A DNA stretch of 8,184 bases from Thermoplasmata archaeon (GTDB taxonomy: Archaea; Thermoplasmatota; E2; DHVEG-1; B18-G2). This document shows positions 1-5,596 of this stretch, in pieces. The number at the start of each line of letters is the position of its first letter. Position 1 is the first letter of the stretch. The position numbers and the translations under genes are program-made. Under the pieces are notes generated by a model. That model was not told the origin of the DNA and did not search any database. It was given only the letters and a program-made list of their open reading frames with translations. The stretch is from NCBI GenBank assembly GCA_021163455.1, contig JAGGWT010000077.1:1-8184 (forward strand). Direction: 5' to 3'.

Positions 1-38
1 AGAACAATCAAGATCAACGTGGAAGTTTTTCTCATCAT
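1..38 (-). CDS. 5' end of a secreted or membrane protein gene (partial)
   Basis: Only the first 12 codons are inside the window; the gene runs off the left edge. Read on the minus strand they give MMRKTSTLILIV, a short basic start followed by a hydrophobic run, as in the beginning of a signal peptide or a first membrane helix. A GAGGTGA Shine-Dalgarno at 49-43 sits 4 bases before the ATG at 38, the same arrangement seen at other genes here. An AT-rich TATA-like stretch (about 79-89) lies at a suitable distance for a start of transcription near base 57. The product cannot be identified from so little sequence. That a gene starts here is an inference from the SD, the start codon and the N-terminal character. 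Confidence 0.55.
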   Translation of the reverse strand, partial: MMRKTSTLILIV

Positions 39-74
39 AACTTCACCTCAATGTAAAAATATATAGAAAAGAAA

Positions 75-91
75 GATTAAATAATTTAATC
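75..91. repeat. Perfect palindrome GATTAAA-TAA-TTTAATC
   Basis: Two 7-base arms, GATTAAA and TTTAATC, are exact reverse complements around a 3-base centre. The palindrome coincides with the TATA-like element expected for the minus-strand gene starting at 38, and with the stop codon of the small ORF at 86-196. It could be an operator or simply a symmetric AT-rich promoter element. AT-rich palindromes of this size do arise by chance. Confidence 0.4.
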
Positions 92-196
92 TGGAGGCAA
101 TGGTGGTTCCTCATCCTGCCATGTTATACCAGGATAGCACGCACTCGATATTCTATTGTTTCTTGAATTGGGCATCGCAAACATTGTTCTTTTCAT
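86..196 (-). CDS. Possible small protein, 36 aa, acidic proline-rich C-terminus
   Basis: A minus-strand ORF from ATG at 196 to TAA at 88-86 encodes 36 residues. It starts MKRTMFAMPNSRNN, has one cysteine at residue 20, and ends in the acidic, proline-rich tail WQDEEPPLPPD. I recognise no family. Three things favour a real gene. A GGTGAT Shine-Dalgarno at 210-205 lies 8 bases before the ATG. A good archaeal TATA box (ATATATAAA read on the minus strand, about 243-235) lies about 25 bases before a start near 213. The next gene on this strand also has its own SD. Against it, an ORF this short can occur by chance and there is no similarity to lean on. It has no membrane segment or signal peptide. 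A peptide precursor or a small acidic binding protein would be possible, but that is speculation. Confidence 0.4.
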   Translation of the reverse strand: MKRTMFAMPNSRNNRISSACYPGITWQDEEPPLPPD

Positions 197-349
197 TTTT
201 CCCCATCACCAACAAGTGGAAATACTGACGTCCTTTATATATTGCGCCTGATTTTTTGAATGTTAGATACTCCCTGCAAGAAGATTCAGCAGAGTATTTT
301 AGGTTGAAACTAAGAAATAGTTTTATTCTGTTTAGAGATTCGTGGAAAG
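197..349. promoter_or_regulatory. Divergent region between small ORF and rnz
   Basis: I find no convincing gene here. A nearly symmetric TATA element, TTTATATATT at 235-244, could serve either strand. On the minus strand it fits the small ORF at 86-196; on the plus strand it would start a transcript near 265. A second, weaker TATA-like stretch (GTTTTATT, 320-327) is centred about 26 bases before the GTG of rnz and would give a leaderless rnz mRNA. Between the two, ATACTC at 267-272 can pair with GAGTAT at 292-297, and TGC at 275-277 with GCA at 289-291, giving a bulged hairpin. Promoter assignments are inferred from spacing only. Confidence 0.4.
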
Positions 350-1267
350 GTGCAGCTCTACGTGATATTCCTTGGAACAGGGGGAAGCTGGCCGACGGTG
401 AAGAGAAACGTCTCGGCTATAGCGGTGAAGAGAGGAGGAGAAATCTTACTCTTTGACTGTGGAGAAGGTACACAGAGACAGATACAGAAATCAGGACTCA
501 GTTACATGCAGATAAAGAGCATATTTATCTCCCACTTTCATGGCGACCATTTCCTTGGACTCCCGGGACTGATACAAACGATGCAACTTAACGACAGAAA
601 AGAGCCACTTACCATCTACGGACCAAGAGGCATCAGCAGAATCGTGGAGATTGTGAAGAATCTCGGCTACTTCAGACCATCTTATGAAATCGTGGGTAAA
701 GATGTTGATGAAGGAGATGAGATAAGATTCAATGGATACAGTGTCAGACCTTTCAGAGTAGAACATAACGTACCGGCTCTCGGTTATGTGCTTGAGGAAG
801 ACATGAGACCGGGAAGATTCAACAAGAAAAAAGCTCTTGAGCTTGGCATTCCAGAAGGACCTCTTTTCGGCAGGTTGCAGAGAGGAGAAAGTATAAAGTT
901 GAAGGATGGCAGAGTGATTACTCCGGATATGGTTCTCGGACCTCCAAGACCTGGGCGCAAAGTGGTCTACACTGGGGATACGAAACCGTGCAACAAGGTT
1001 GTGGAGTTTGCAAGGAATGCTGACCTTCTCATCCATGATGCGACGTTTTTGTCGGATCTTGAAGATGTCGCCATTGAGTATGGTCACAGCACGGCGCGCC
1101 AGGCGGCGGAGATTGCTAAAGAAGCGAATGTGGATAAACTGGTTCTAACCCATATAAGCCCGAGGTACATGGACGAAAGATTGATCGAAAAGGAGGCAAA
1201 AGAGGTTTTCAAGAATTCTATTGTAGCAAGAGATTTTTTAAAACTTGAGGTTAAATTGCGAAAGTAA
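350..1267 (+). CDS. rnz: Ribonuclease Z (tRNA 3'-processing endonuclease)
   Basis: A 305-residue zinc-dependent endonuclease of the metallo-beta-lactamase fold that cuts the 3' trailer from precursor tRNAs; in the cytoplasm it acts as a dimer. It is the length of the short-form family. The N-terminus FLGTGGSWPT (7-16) and DCGEGTQRQ (36-44) are family signatures. The metal ligands are all present: SHFHGDH (H62, H64, D66, H67), H139 in VEHN, D210 in YTGDT, and H268 in LTHISPRY, together with the HST motif at 246-248. The insert around residues 152-188, with glycine, proline and basic residues, corresponds to the flexible arm that grips tRNA. The start is GTG; an in-frame stop at 311-313 and the absence of any other start codon after it leave no alternative. 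No properly spaced SD precedes it, so leaderless translation is likely. It is followed after 60 bp by a regulator gene with its own promoter. Confidence 0.95.
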   Translation: MQLYVIFLGTGGSWPTVKRNVSAIAVKRGGEILLFDCGEGTQRQIQKSGLSYMQIKSIFISHFHGDHFLGLPGLIQTMQLNDRKEPLTIYGPRGISRIVEIVKNLGYFRPSYEIVGKDVDEGDEIRFNGYSVRPFRVEHNVPALGYVLEEDMRPGRFNKKKALELGIPEGPLFGRLQRGESIKLKDGRVITPDMVLGPPRPGRKVVYTGDTKPCNKVVEFARNADLLIHDATFLSDLEDVAIEYGHSTARQAAEIAKEANVDKLVLTHISPRYMDERLIEKEAKEVFKNSIVARDFLKLEVKLRK

Positions 1268-1285
1268 AGGCAAAAATTAAGAAAA

Positions 1286-1294
1286 TTATAAATA
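1286..1294 (+). promoter_or_regulatory. TATA box of the winged-helix regulator gene
   Basis: TTATAAATA, preceded by a purine-rich AAGAAAA stretch that could act as a BRE. It predicts transcription from about base 1315, just before the GGTGAGG Shine-Dalgarno at 1316-1322 and the ATG at 1328. Inferred from sequence and spacing. Confidence 0.6.
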
Positions 1295-1327
1295 GGGCAG
1301 AATTATTTCACTATCGGTGAGGAGAAA

Positions 1328-1720
1328 ATGAAACAAAAGAAGCAGCCTGTATTAGACGGTTCCGACGAGAAGATAGTGGAGCTGTTTACAGAACTAGGGA
1401 TGCCAAAGAATCTGGCAAAGACCCTCCTCTACATTTCTCAGGTGGAGGAATGTAAGTCGGCTGATGTTGAGAGGGGAGCTAACCTCAGGCAACCCGAGGT
1501 TAGCATAGCGATGCAGGAGTTGAGAAGGAGGGGATGGGCAACAAAGAGAGATGTAAAGAAGAAGGGTAAAGGAAGACCAGTACACGTATACAGATTGACA
1601 ACACCGCTCTCAGAGATCATAAAACAGCTTGAAGAGGAGAAGATGAAGGAGGTCAACGCAATAAAGGAGAACCTGGAACAGCTGAAACAGCTCATCCAGA
1701 AATACGACAGGAGCAGATAA
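1328..1720 (+). CDS. Winged-helix transcriptional regulator, TrmB/ArsR-like
   Basis: A 130-residue archaeal DNA-binding protein. Residues 14-40 form the first helices; the helix-turn-helix follows, with a recognition helix around RQPEVSIAMQELRRRGW (54-70). A basic wing carries KKKGKGRPVHVYRLT (77-91), the wing pattern of archaeal TrmB/MarR-like regulators that read DNA as dimers. From about 94 to 126 the sequence is a charged heptad-like helix (EIIKQLEEEKMKEV and on), probably a dimerising coiled coil. There is no ligand-binding domain, so any signal must be sensed by this small protein itself or by a partner. The start is well set by GGTGAGG 5 bases before the ATG and a TATA box at 1286-1294. 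The next gene begins 32 bp downstream and may be co-transcribed. The target genes are unknown. Confidence 0.8.
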   Translation: MKQKKQPVLDGSDEKIVELFTELGMPKNLAKTLLYISQVEECKSADVERGANLRQPEVSIAMQELRRRGWATKRDVKKKGKGRPVHVYRLTTPLSEIIKQLEEEKMKEVNAIKENLEQLKQLIQKYDRSR

Positions 1721-1752
1721 AAGGCGTAAGGGAATAAAAAAATGGGTTGGCA

Positions 1753-2826
1753 ATGCTGAGAATCAGAGATAGACTGGAGAAGATATTCTCTGTGACGGAT
1801 GTTGATTGTGTAATAGTGATGAATAAATCCCCGCCCGTCTCTTCATTTTTTTATATAACGGGTTTAAGCGGAGGGTTGTTTGAGGGTTGCTTTGCTGTAG
1901 CTTTCAGAGATAGATGTGTTCTGCTTTCAGCGGGTCTTGATTATGTTAAAAGTGACGAGATAGAGGTTGATAATTTCAAAAATAGCAACGATTTAAAGAA
2001 GAAATTACAGGAACTCACCAAGGCGTGTAAAAAGGTGGGTTTTGATGGTATAGCCACAAGTTATTCTGATTATCAGAAACTGAGAAGATTGCTCAGAGGG
2101 AAGAAACTCGTTGATATCGGAAAGAATATAGTGAAATGCAGATTCAACAAGGACGATTATGAGATAGAGATGATAAGAAGAGCCTGCAGGGTGGTTGACA
2201 GGGTTTTCGATAAGATTATTGATGATTTGAAAGATGGTGTAAAAGAAAAAGAAATGGCAATAATGATAGAAACGTTGATAAAAGAGCATGGAGCAGATGA
2301 TAAGGCTTTTGACAGTATTGTAGCGTTTGGTAAAAACAGCGCGATACCACACCATGTTCCGGGTAACAGAAGATTAAGGAGAGGAGATATAGTTCTTCTG
2401 GATTTTGGCGCAAGATACAAGGGATATGTATCAGATATAACGAGGAGTTTTGTTTACGGAAAGGCGGATGACAGGATAAAAGAGATGTTTGATGTGGTGT
2501 TGAGAGCGCAACAGATTGGCAGGGATACAATCAAAGAGGGTGTCAAACTTGAGGAACCCCATAACAGAGTGGTGCGTTACATAAATGGAACAAGATTCAG
2601 GGGAAAATTCATTCACTCTCTTGGGCACACCATAGGATTGGAAGTCCATGATGGATACAGACTTGGAAAGGGCTGTAAAGAAATTTTCTCCAATGGTGTC
2701 ACATTTACCATAGAACCGGGCGTCTACCTCAAAAGTGTGGGAGGGATAAGAATAGAAGATGATTTTGTTTTCCTGAATGGAAGGGTAAAAAGACTAACCC
2801 ATGCTCCCAGATTCTCTGAGATATAG
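1753..2826 (+). CDS. M24 family metallopeptidase, Xaa-Pro aminopeptidase/dipeptidase type
   Basis: A cytoplasmic peptidase of the creatinase/prolidase (pita-bread) fold that removes residues next to proline. With the ATG at 1753 it has 357 residues, a normal length. Residues 1-125 form the creatinase-like N-terminal domain and about 130-345 the catalytic domain. The five dinuclear metal ligands are present: D217 in LLDFG, D228 in SDITRSF, H292 in LGHTIGLEVHD, E321 in TIEPGVY, and E335 in GGIRIEDD. H200 in IPHHVPG matches the conserved catalytic histidine. The start is uncertain. TTG at 1747 adds two residues, neither start has a well-spaced SD, and AAGGGA at 1728-1733 is best spaced for an ATG at 1742 that stops after five codons. 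Whether it is an aminopeptidase or a dipeptidase cannot be told from sequence alone. The gene ends 5 bp from the convergent permease gene. Confidence 0.9.
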   Translation: MLRIRDRLEKIFSVTDVDCVIVMNKSPPVSSFFYITGLSGGLFEGCFAVAFRDRCVLLSAGLDYVKSDEIEVDNFKNSNDLKKKLQELTKACKKVGFDGIATSYSDYQKLRRLLRGKKLVDIGKNIVKCRFNKDDYEIEMIRRACRVVDRVFDKIIDDLKDGVKEKEMAIMIETLIKEHGADDKAFDSIVAFGKNSAIPHHVPGNRRLRRGDIVLLDFGARYKGYVSDITRSFVYGKADDRIKEMFDVVLRAQQIGRDTIKEGVKLEEPHNRVVRYINGTRFRGKFIHSLGHTIGLEVHDGYRLGKGCKEIFSNGVTFTIEPGVYLKSVGGIRIEDDFVFLNGRVKRLTHAPRFSEI

Positions 2827-2831
2827 ATCAC

Positions 2832-4061
2832 TTATCGTTTCATCCTTTTCAGGGCAAGTTTTGCTGTCAGTATCTTTTCGGTTGCGAAGAATCTTGATGC
2901 GATGTACAGAATTACTATCGTAAGGAAAGAGACATAAATTATTCCAGCGATCGCAATCAGATAATTACCAGAAATTGCATACCTGACTGCGAGAACTGGT
3001 TGAGAAAATGGTATCGCAAAGACAGCTATCCTGACGGGAAGAGATAACATGGACATGTCTGCGTACATGAGAAGAAACATTGGTATGAAGATAATGGGGT
3101 AGAAATACCCGACGAGTGCCTGTGCGCTTCTCACATCCTCAGTGAAAGCTGATGCTATGATTGCTAAAGATAGAGCAAATAGCAGGGTTACGAAGAGAGA
3201 AATGCCTATCAGAATATAACCTGCTGGTGCTGGAGTTAGACCTATTTCTGATAGCTCTATGTATCCGGCGCCGGGCGCATTGAATGAGCCCATATAATAG
3301 TTGAAACCCGCGAGATATGCCACTGCACCTATCATGGCAACAAATACGGAGCCAAACAGTTTACCGACAAGTATTGAAAAGCGGTTTATTGGAAGGGAGA
3401 GAAGTGTCTCAAGGGTTTTTTCCTCCTTCTCAGTCGCTATTGATGTTGCTGCAAGCTGCATAGATAGAAGGGTTACGATGGCAATAACTATGGGTATGGT
3501 GATATTCTGGGACATAAACAATCCTGAAAGTATGTTTGGGGATACGGGAATAATTTTTCCTTTAACGATGGAGTTTTCTGAAACAGTAAAAGGATCTGGT
3601 GACCAGATTCTTTTAATCTGCTCGATGATTGTGGATATTCTGCCTGTTTTGGCACTCTCCGTTACACCACCTCCATAGACAGTATACATCTTGATTACCC
3701 CCTTGTGGTTTTCCGTATTCTCGCTGAAGTTTTCAGGGATTACCAGAAGAGTGGTAAGGTTGTATTTCTTCATCTGCTGGACTATATCGCTCTCATTGGT
3801 GGATTTCAGCTCTATAACATCTACACCAAGCTTGGTCAGATTTTCTATCAAACTCTCTCCCAGATTACCCTCGTCAAGATTGAGTACACCTAACTCTATC
3901 TGCTCAACGCTCTTTTCTACCTGGGTAAATATTCCCTGCATTGCGTAACCCATGATCAGAAACATAACAAGTGGTGCCACCGTTATTCCAAGTATGATTC
4001 TGGGGTCTCTCACAAGCTCCTTTATCTCCTTGGAAGTGATTGTCTTAAGCCCCTTAATCAT
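2832..4061 (-). CDS. ABC-2 type transporter permease, NatB-like exporter subunit
   Basis: The 409-residue membrane subunit of an ABC exporter. The first helix lies at about 22-44. A long hydrophilic loop outside the membrane covers about 45-180 and contains several N-x-S/T sites. At least five more helices follow, near 186-207, 228-253, 279-304, 313-334 and 366-388. Between the second and third helices lies EKEEKTLETLLSLPINR (211-227), the cytoplasmic coupling signature of ABC-2 permeases of the NatB type. The ATG overlaps the end of the ATPase gene by 8 bp (ATGATTAA), with a GGTGA SD at 4072-4068 inside the upstream gene, so the two are translationally coupled and work as a pair. NatB relatives export sodium, drugs or peptides; the substrate here is not evident. 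It is the last gene of a four-gene operon. Confidence 0.9.
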   Translation of the reverse strand: MIKGLKTITSKEIKELVRDPRIILGITVAPLVMFLIMGYAMQGIFTQVEKSVEQIELGVLNLDEGNLGESLIENLTKLGVDVIELKSTNESDIVQQMKKYNLTTLLVIPENFSENTENHKGVIKMYTVYGGGVTESAKTGRISTIIEQIKRIWSPDPFTVSENSIVKGKIIPVSPNILSGLFMSQNITIPIVIAIVTLLSMQLAATSIATEKEEKTLETLLSLPINRFSILVGKLFGSVFVAMIGAVAYLAGFNYYMGSFNAPGAGYIELSEIGLTPAPAGYILIGISLFVTLLFALSLAIIASAFTEDVRSAQALVGYFYPIIFIPMFLLMYADMSMLSLPVRIAVFAIPFSQPVLAVRYAISGNYLIAIAGIIYVSFLTIVILYIASRFFATEKILTAKLALKRMKR

Positions 4062-4788
4062 TGTTGCTCACCCTCATAAACACCTCTTCCAGATTCGAGG
4101 CATTGTAACTTGCTTTCAATTCATCTGGAGGACCTTCAGCCACAATCCTGCCCCTGCTCAGTAAACCTATTCTGTTGCAGAGATACTCCACCTCCAGCAT
4201 ATTGTGACTGGACAGTAAAACGGTGATACCATACTCTCTGACGAATCTTTTAATTGTATCTCTCACCTGAAAGGAATATATAACATCAAGACCGCTGGTG
4301 GGTTCATCAAGTATGGCAAGTTTTGGAAGGGTCATCAGGGCTCTCGCAATGAGCAACCTTCTTTTCATTCCTTTACTGTACGTTTTGATTTTATCGTTCA
4401 ATCTTTCTCCAAGACCAGATATGCTGATTCCCCTCTCCACCATCTCCTCTGTTTCTGCAGGATTTCTGGAACACAGTTTGGCCATGAACCTGAGATACTC
4501 CATACCTGTAAGATTCTTGTAGGCGCCGGCCTCCTCCGGGAGATAGCTTATCAATTCTCTGATTTTTTCCGGTTTCTTACTCGCATCGATCCCGAATATC
4601 TTTACCTCTCCTGAAGTTGGAGAGATTAGGGTTGCTATTATTCTGAGAGTTGTTGTCTTACCTGCACCATTTGGTCCAACGAGTCCATAAATCTCGCCTT
4701 CGTCAACGTAGAAACTGAGTCCATCCACGGCTTTTATCCTGTCGAATACCTTGACAAGGTCTTTTACTTCTACTGCTGCCATGCTCAT
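4054..4788 (-). CDS. ABC transporter ATP-binding protein, NatA-like
   Basis: A 244-residue nucleotide-binding subunit that powers the adjacent permease. Walker A is GPNGAGKTT (38-46). The Q-loop region reads SYLPEEAGAY (81-90), with glutamate in place of glutamine, as is usual for NatA/CcmA-type exporters. The ABC signature is YSKGMKRR (137-144), Walker B LAILDEP with catalytic E162 (157-163), D-loop SGLD (165-168) and switch histidine H195 in SSHNM. The C-terminal NLEEVFMRV (232-240) is typical of the family. The ATG at 4788 is chosen because GGAGGT at 4803-4798 lies 9 bases before it; a second ATG two codons later is too far from that SD. It follows the repressor gene by 27 bp and overlaps the permease by 8 bp. 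Confidence 0.95.
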   Translation of the reverse strand: MSMAAVEVKDLVKVFDRIKAVDGLSFYVDEGEIYGLVGPNGAGKTTTLRIIATLISPTSGEVKIFGIDASKKPEKIRELISYLPEEAGAYKNLTGMEYLRFMAKLCSRNPAETEEMVERGISISGLGERLNDKIKTYSKGMKRRLLIARALMTLPKLAILDEPTSGLDVIYSFQVRDTIKRFVREYGITVLLSSHNMLEVEYLCNRIGLLSRGRIVAEGPPDELKASYNASNLEEVFMRVSNND

Positions 4789-4815
4789 TCTGGATATACC
4801 TCCATCTCTTATTTT

Positions 4816-5019
4816 TTACTGGTTTTCATCATCAAAAAGAAAGATGTCCTCAATCGAAGTGTTGAAAACCTTTGCAATTCTGTATGCAAGTTTCAGGGAG
4901 GGATTGTACTTCCCTTTTTCCAGAAAGACGATGGTTTCTCTTCTGACACCAACTCTCCTTGCAAGCTCTTCCTGAGTCATGTTGTATCTCGCTCTGTACT
5001 CTTTGATTCTTGTTCTCAT
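4816..5019 (-). CDS. Small Xre/Cro-type HTH transcriptional regulator
   Basis: A 67-residue single-domain DNA-binding protein. The five-helix Cro/C1 fold spans nearly the whole chain: helix 1 at MRTRIKEYRARY, the HTH at about 14-35 (MTQEELARRVGVRRETIVFLE), then GKYNPSLKLAYRIAKVF and the family-typical ending TSIEDIFLF. No sensor domain is present. The start at ATG 5019 is preferred over an in-frame GTG at 5028. GGTGA at 5029-5025 stands 5 bases before that ATG, the GTG is part of this SD, and family members usually begin MKxRIKELR. It lies 19 bp after the DUF2178 gene and 27 bp before the ABC ATPase. This places it inside the operon it most likely represses, whose promoter carries two tandem dyads (5422-5462). 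The signal that releases it is unknown. Confidence 0.9.
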   Translation of the reverse strand: MRTRIKEYRARYNMTQEELARRVGVRRETIVFLEKGKYNPSLKLAYRIAKVFNTSIEDIFLFDDENQ

Positions 5020-5038
5020 ACAACTCACCCTGAGATCC

Positions 5039-5413
5039 TTACTCTAAGGGGCTTCTGCTGTAAAATGCGTAAAATATCATGTAGAGGATGAGGAGGATGC
5101 ACACCGATATATTCAACGCGTAGCCAATCTCTTGGTATCTTCCCAGAGATATGAGAGTTGTACCGACAAGAGCTGTACCTATTCCAAAGACTTGTAACGT
5201 CCTTCTTGATGCCTTATCGCTTATCCTGTAAATCCTTTCATCTTCAATCACCTCATCCACCTTTCGTCTGAGCAAATGCAGTATCAGAATTCCTGCGGTC
5301 ACCGCAATAAGAGGAAGTACAAAATTATGGATTTTCACACTGTAGCCAACGATTGCTCCAATGATTGCAGATATTATAACACCGCACATCGCAAACTGTT
5401 TTCTATTCACCAT
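5039..5413 (-). CDS. DUF2178-like four-helix membrane protein
   Basis: A 124-residue membrane protein of unknown function. Predicted helices lie at about 8-25, 30-49, 74-91 and 97-117. The loop between helices 2 and 3 carries a charged, conserved-looking segment EDERIYRISDKASRRT (57-72), which is characteristic of DUF2178 proteins. By established pattern such proteins are found beside small Xre-type HTH genes, as here, so it may sense a membrane signal or control the repressor; that role is inference. It is the first gene of the operon. The ATG at 5413 is only one base from the GGTGA SD (5419-5415). The next codon, GTG at 5410, has a spacing of 4 bases like other genes here and gives the start MNRKQF, so it may be the true start. 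Confidence 0.75.
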   Translation of the reverse strand: MVNRKQFAMCGVIISAIIGAIVGYSVKIHNFVLPLIAVTAGILILHLLRRKVDEVIEDERIYRISDKASRRTLQVFGIGTALVGTTLISLGRYQEIGYALNISVCILLILYMIFYAFYSRSPLE

Positions 5414-5421
5414 CTCACCTC

Positions 5422-5441
5422 ATGTTAAGTATTTCTAACAT
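5422..5441. promoter_or_regulatory. Candidate operator 1: ATGTTA-N8-TAACAT
   Basis: A 20-bp dyad with exact 6-base arms (ATGTTA at 5422-5427, TAACAT at 5436-5441). It covers the predicted transcription start (about 5425) of the minus-strand DUF2178-repressor-ABC operon and ends next to the Shine-Dalgarno. It repeats the pattern of the second dyad exactly 21 bp away. The size and symmetry suit a dimer of the Xre-type repressor encoded by this operon. Confidence 0.6.
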
Positions 5442-5442
5442 T

Positions 5443-5462
5443 ATGTTATATATAGTTAACAT
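5443..5462. promoter_or_regulatory. Candidate operator 2, containing the TATA box of the minus-strand operon
   Basis: A second ATGTTA-N8-TAACAT dyad, with arms at 5443-5448 and 5457-5462. Its centre contains TATATA. Read on the minus strand, TATATATAA at 5454-5446 is the best TATA box for the DUF2178 gene, predicting a start near 5425. A repressor bound here would block TBP. One base separates it from the first dyad. Confidence 0.65.
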
Positions 5463-5534
5463 ATTTAAGTTTATCTGGAAAGAGTTGGTTACCGGTTAAA
5501 TTCATTGAAGTATTTTCAAAAAATCGGTTTTTGA

Positions 5535-5547
5535 ACCAATTTTTGGT
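5535..5547. repeat. Inverted repeat ACCAA-TTT-TTGGT
   Basis: A perfect 13-bp dyad using the same ACCAA/TTGGT half-sites that flank the TATA box of the downstream ATPase gene. Its centre is 28 bp upstream of the centre of that larger repeat. It may be an upstream binding site for the same regulator. Confidence 0.4.
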
Positions 5548-5553
5548 CATCAC

Positions 5554-5584
5554 AATACCAATATATTTATAAATACTTGGTATT
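5554..5584 (+). promoter_or_regulatory. Promoter of the ATPase gene with TATA box framed by an 8-bp inverted repeat
   Basis: The TATA box TTTATAAATA (5566-5575) is centred about 26 bases before the ATG at 5597, which predicts a leaderless mRNA. It lies between AATACCAA (5554-5561) and TTGGTATT (5577-5584), a perfect 8-bp inverted repeat with a 15-bp spacer. A further TACCAATAT copy (5590-5598) overlaps the start codon and repeats the one at 5556-5564. This layout suggests control by a DNA-binding protein competing with TBP or RNA polymerase. The regulator is not known. Confidence 0.6.
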
Positions 5585-5596
5585 TACATTACCAAT

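Noticed and set aside
256..456. 66-residue plus-strand ORF starting at TTG upstream of and overlapping rnz
   Set aside because: It has no SD, starts at TTG, and its second half reads rnz codons in another frame; rnz is certain there.
491..1087. 198-residue minus-strand ORF antisense to rnz
   Set aside because: The composition is that of a shadow frame (rich in S, H, F, R) with no SD or domain; the opposite strand encodes a complete RNase Z with all metal ligands.
3301..3678. 125-residue plus-strand ORF inside the permease gene
   Set aside because: Antisense shadow of the ABC-2 permease, which has its signature motif and helices on the minus strand.
5422..5499. 25-residue hydrophobic plus-strand ORF starting in the dyad region
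   Set aside because: There is no SD, and the coding sequence consists of the tandem dyads; a by-product of ATGTTA repeats.
5485..5499. GGTTACCGGTTAA cluster considered as part of the TTGGT/ACCAA array
   Set aside because: Only one half-site matches TTGGT, and the spacing does not fit the other sites; kept out of the array.
5446..5550. 34-residue minus-strand ORF between the ATPase promoter and the DUF2178 gene
   Set aside because: It has no good SD, and its end overlaps the operator and TATA box of the DUF2178 operon; AT-rich chance ORF more likely.
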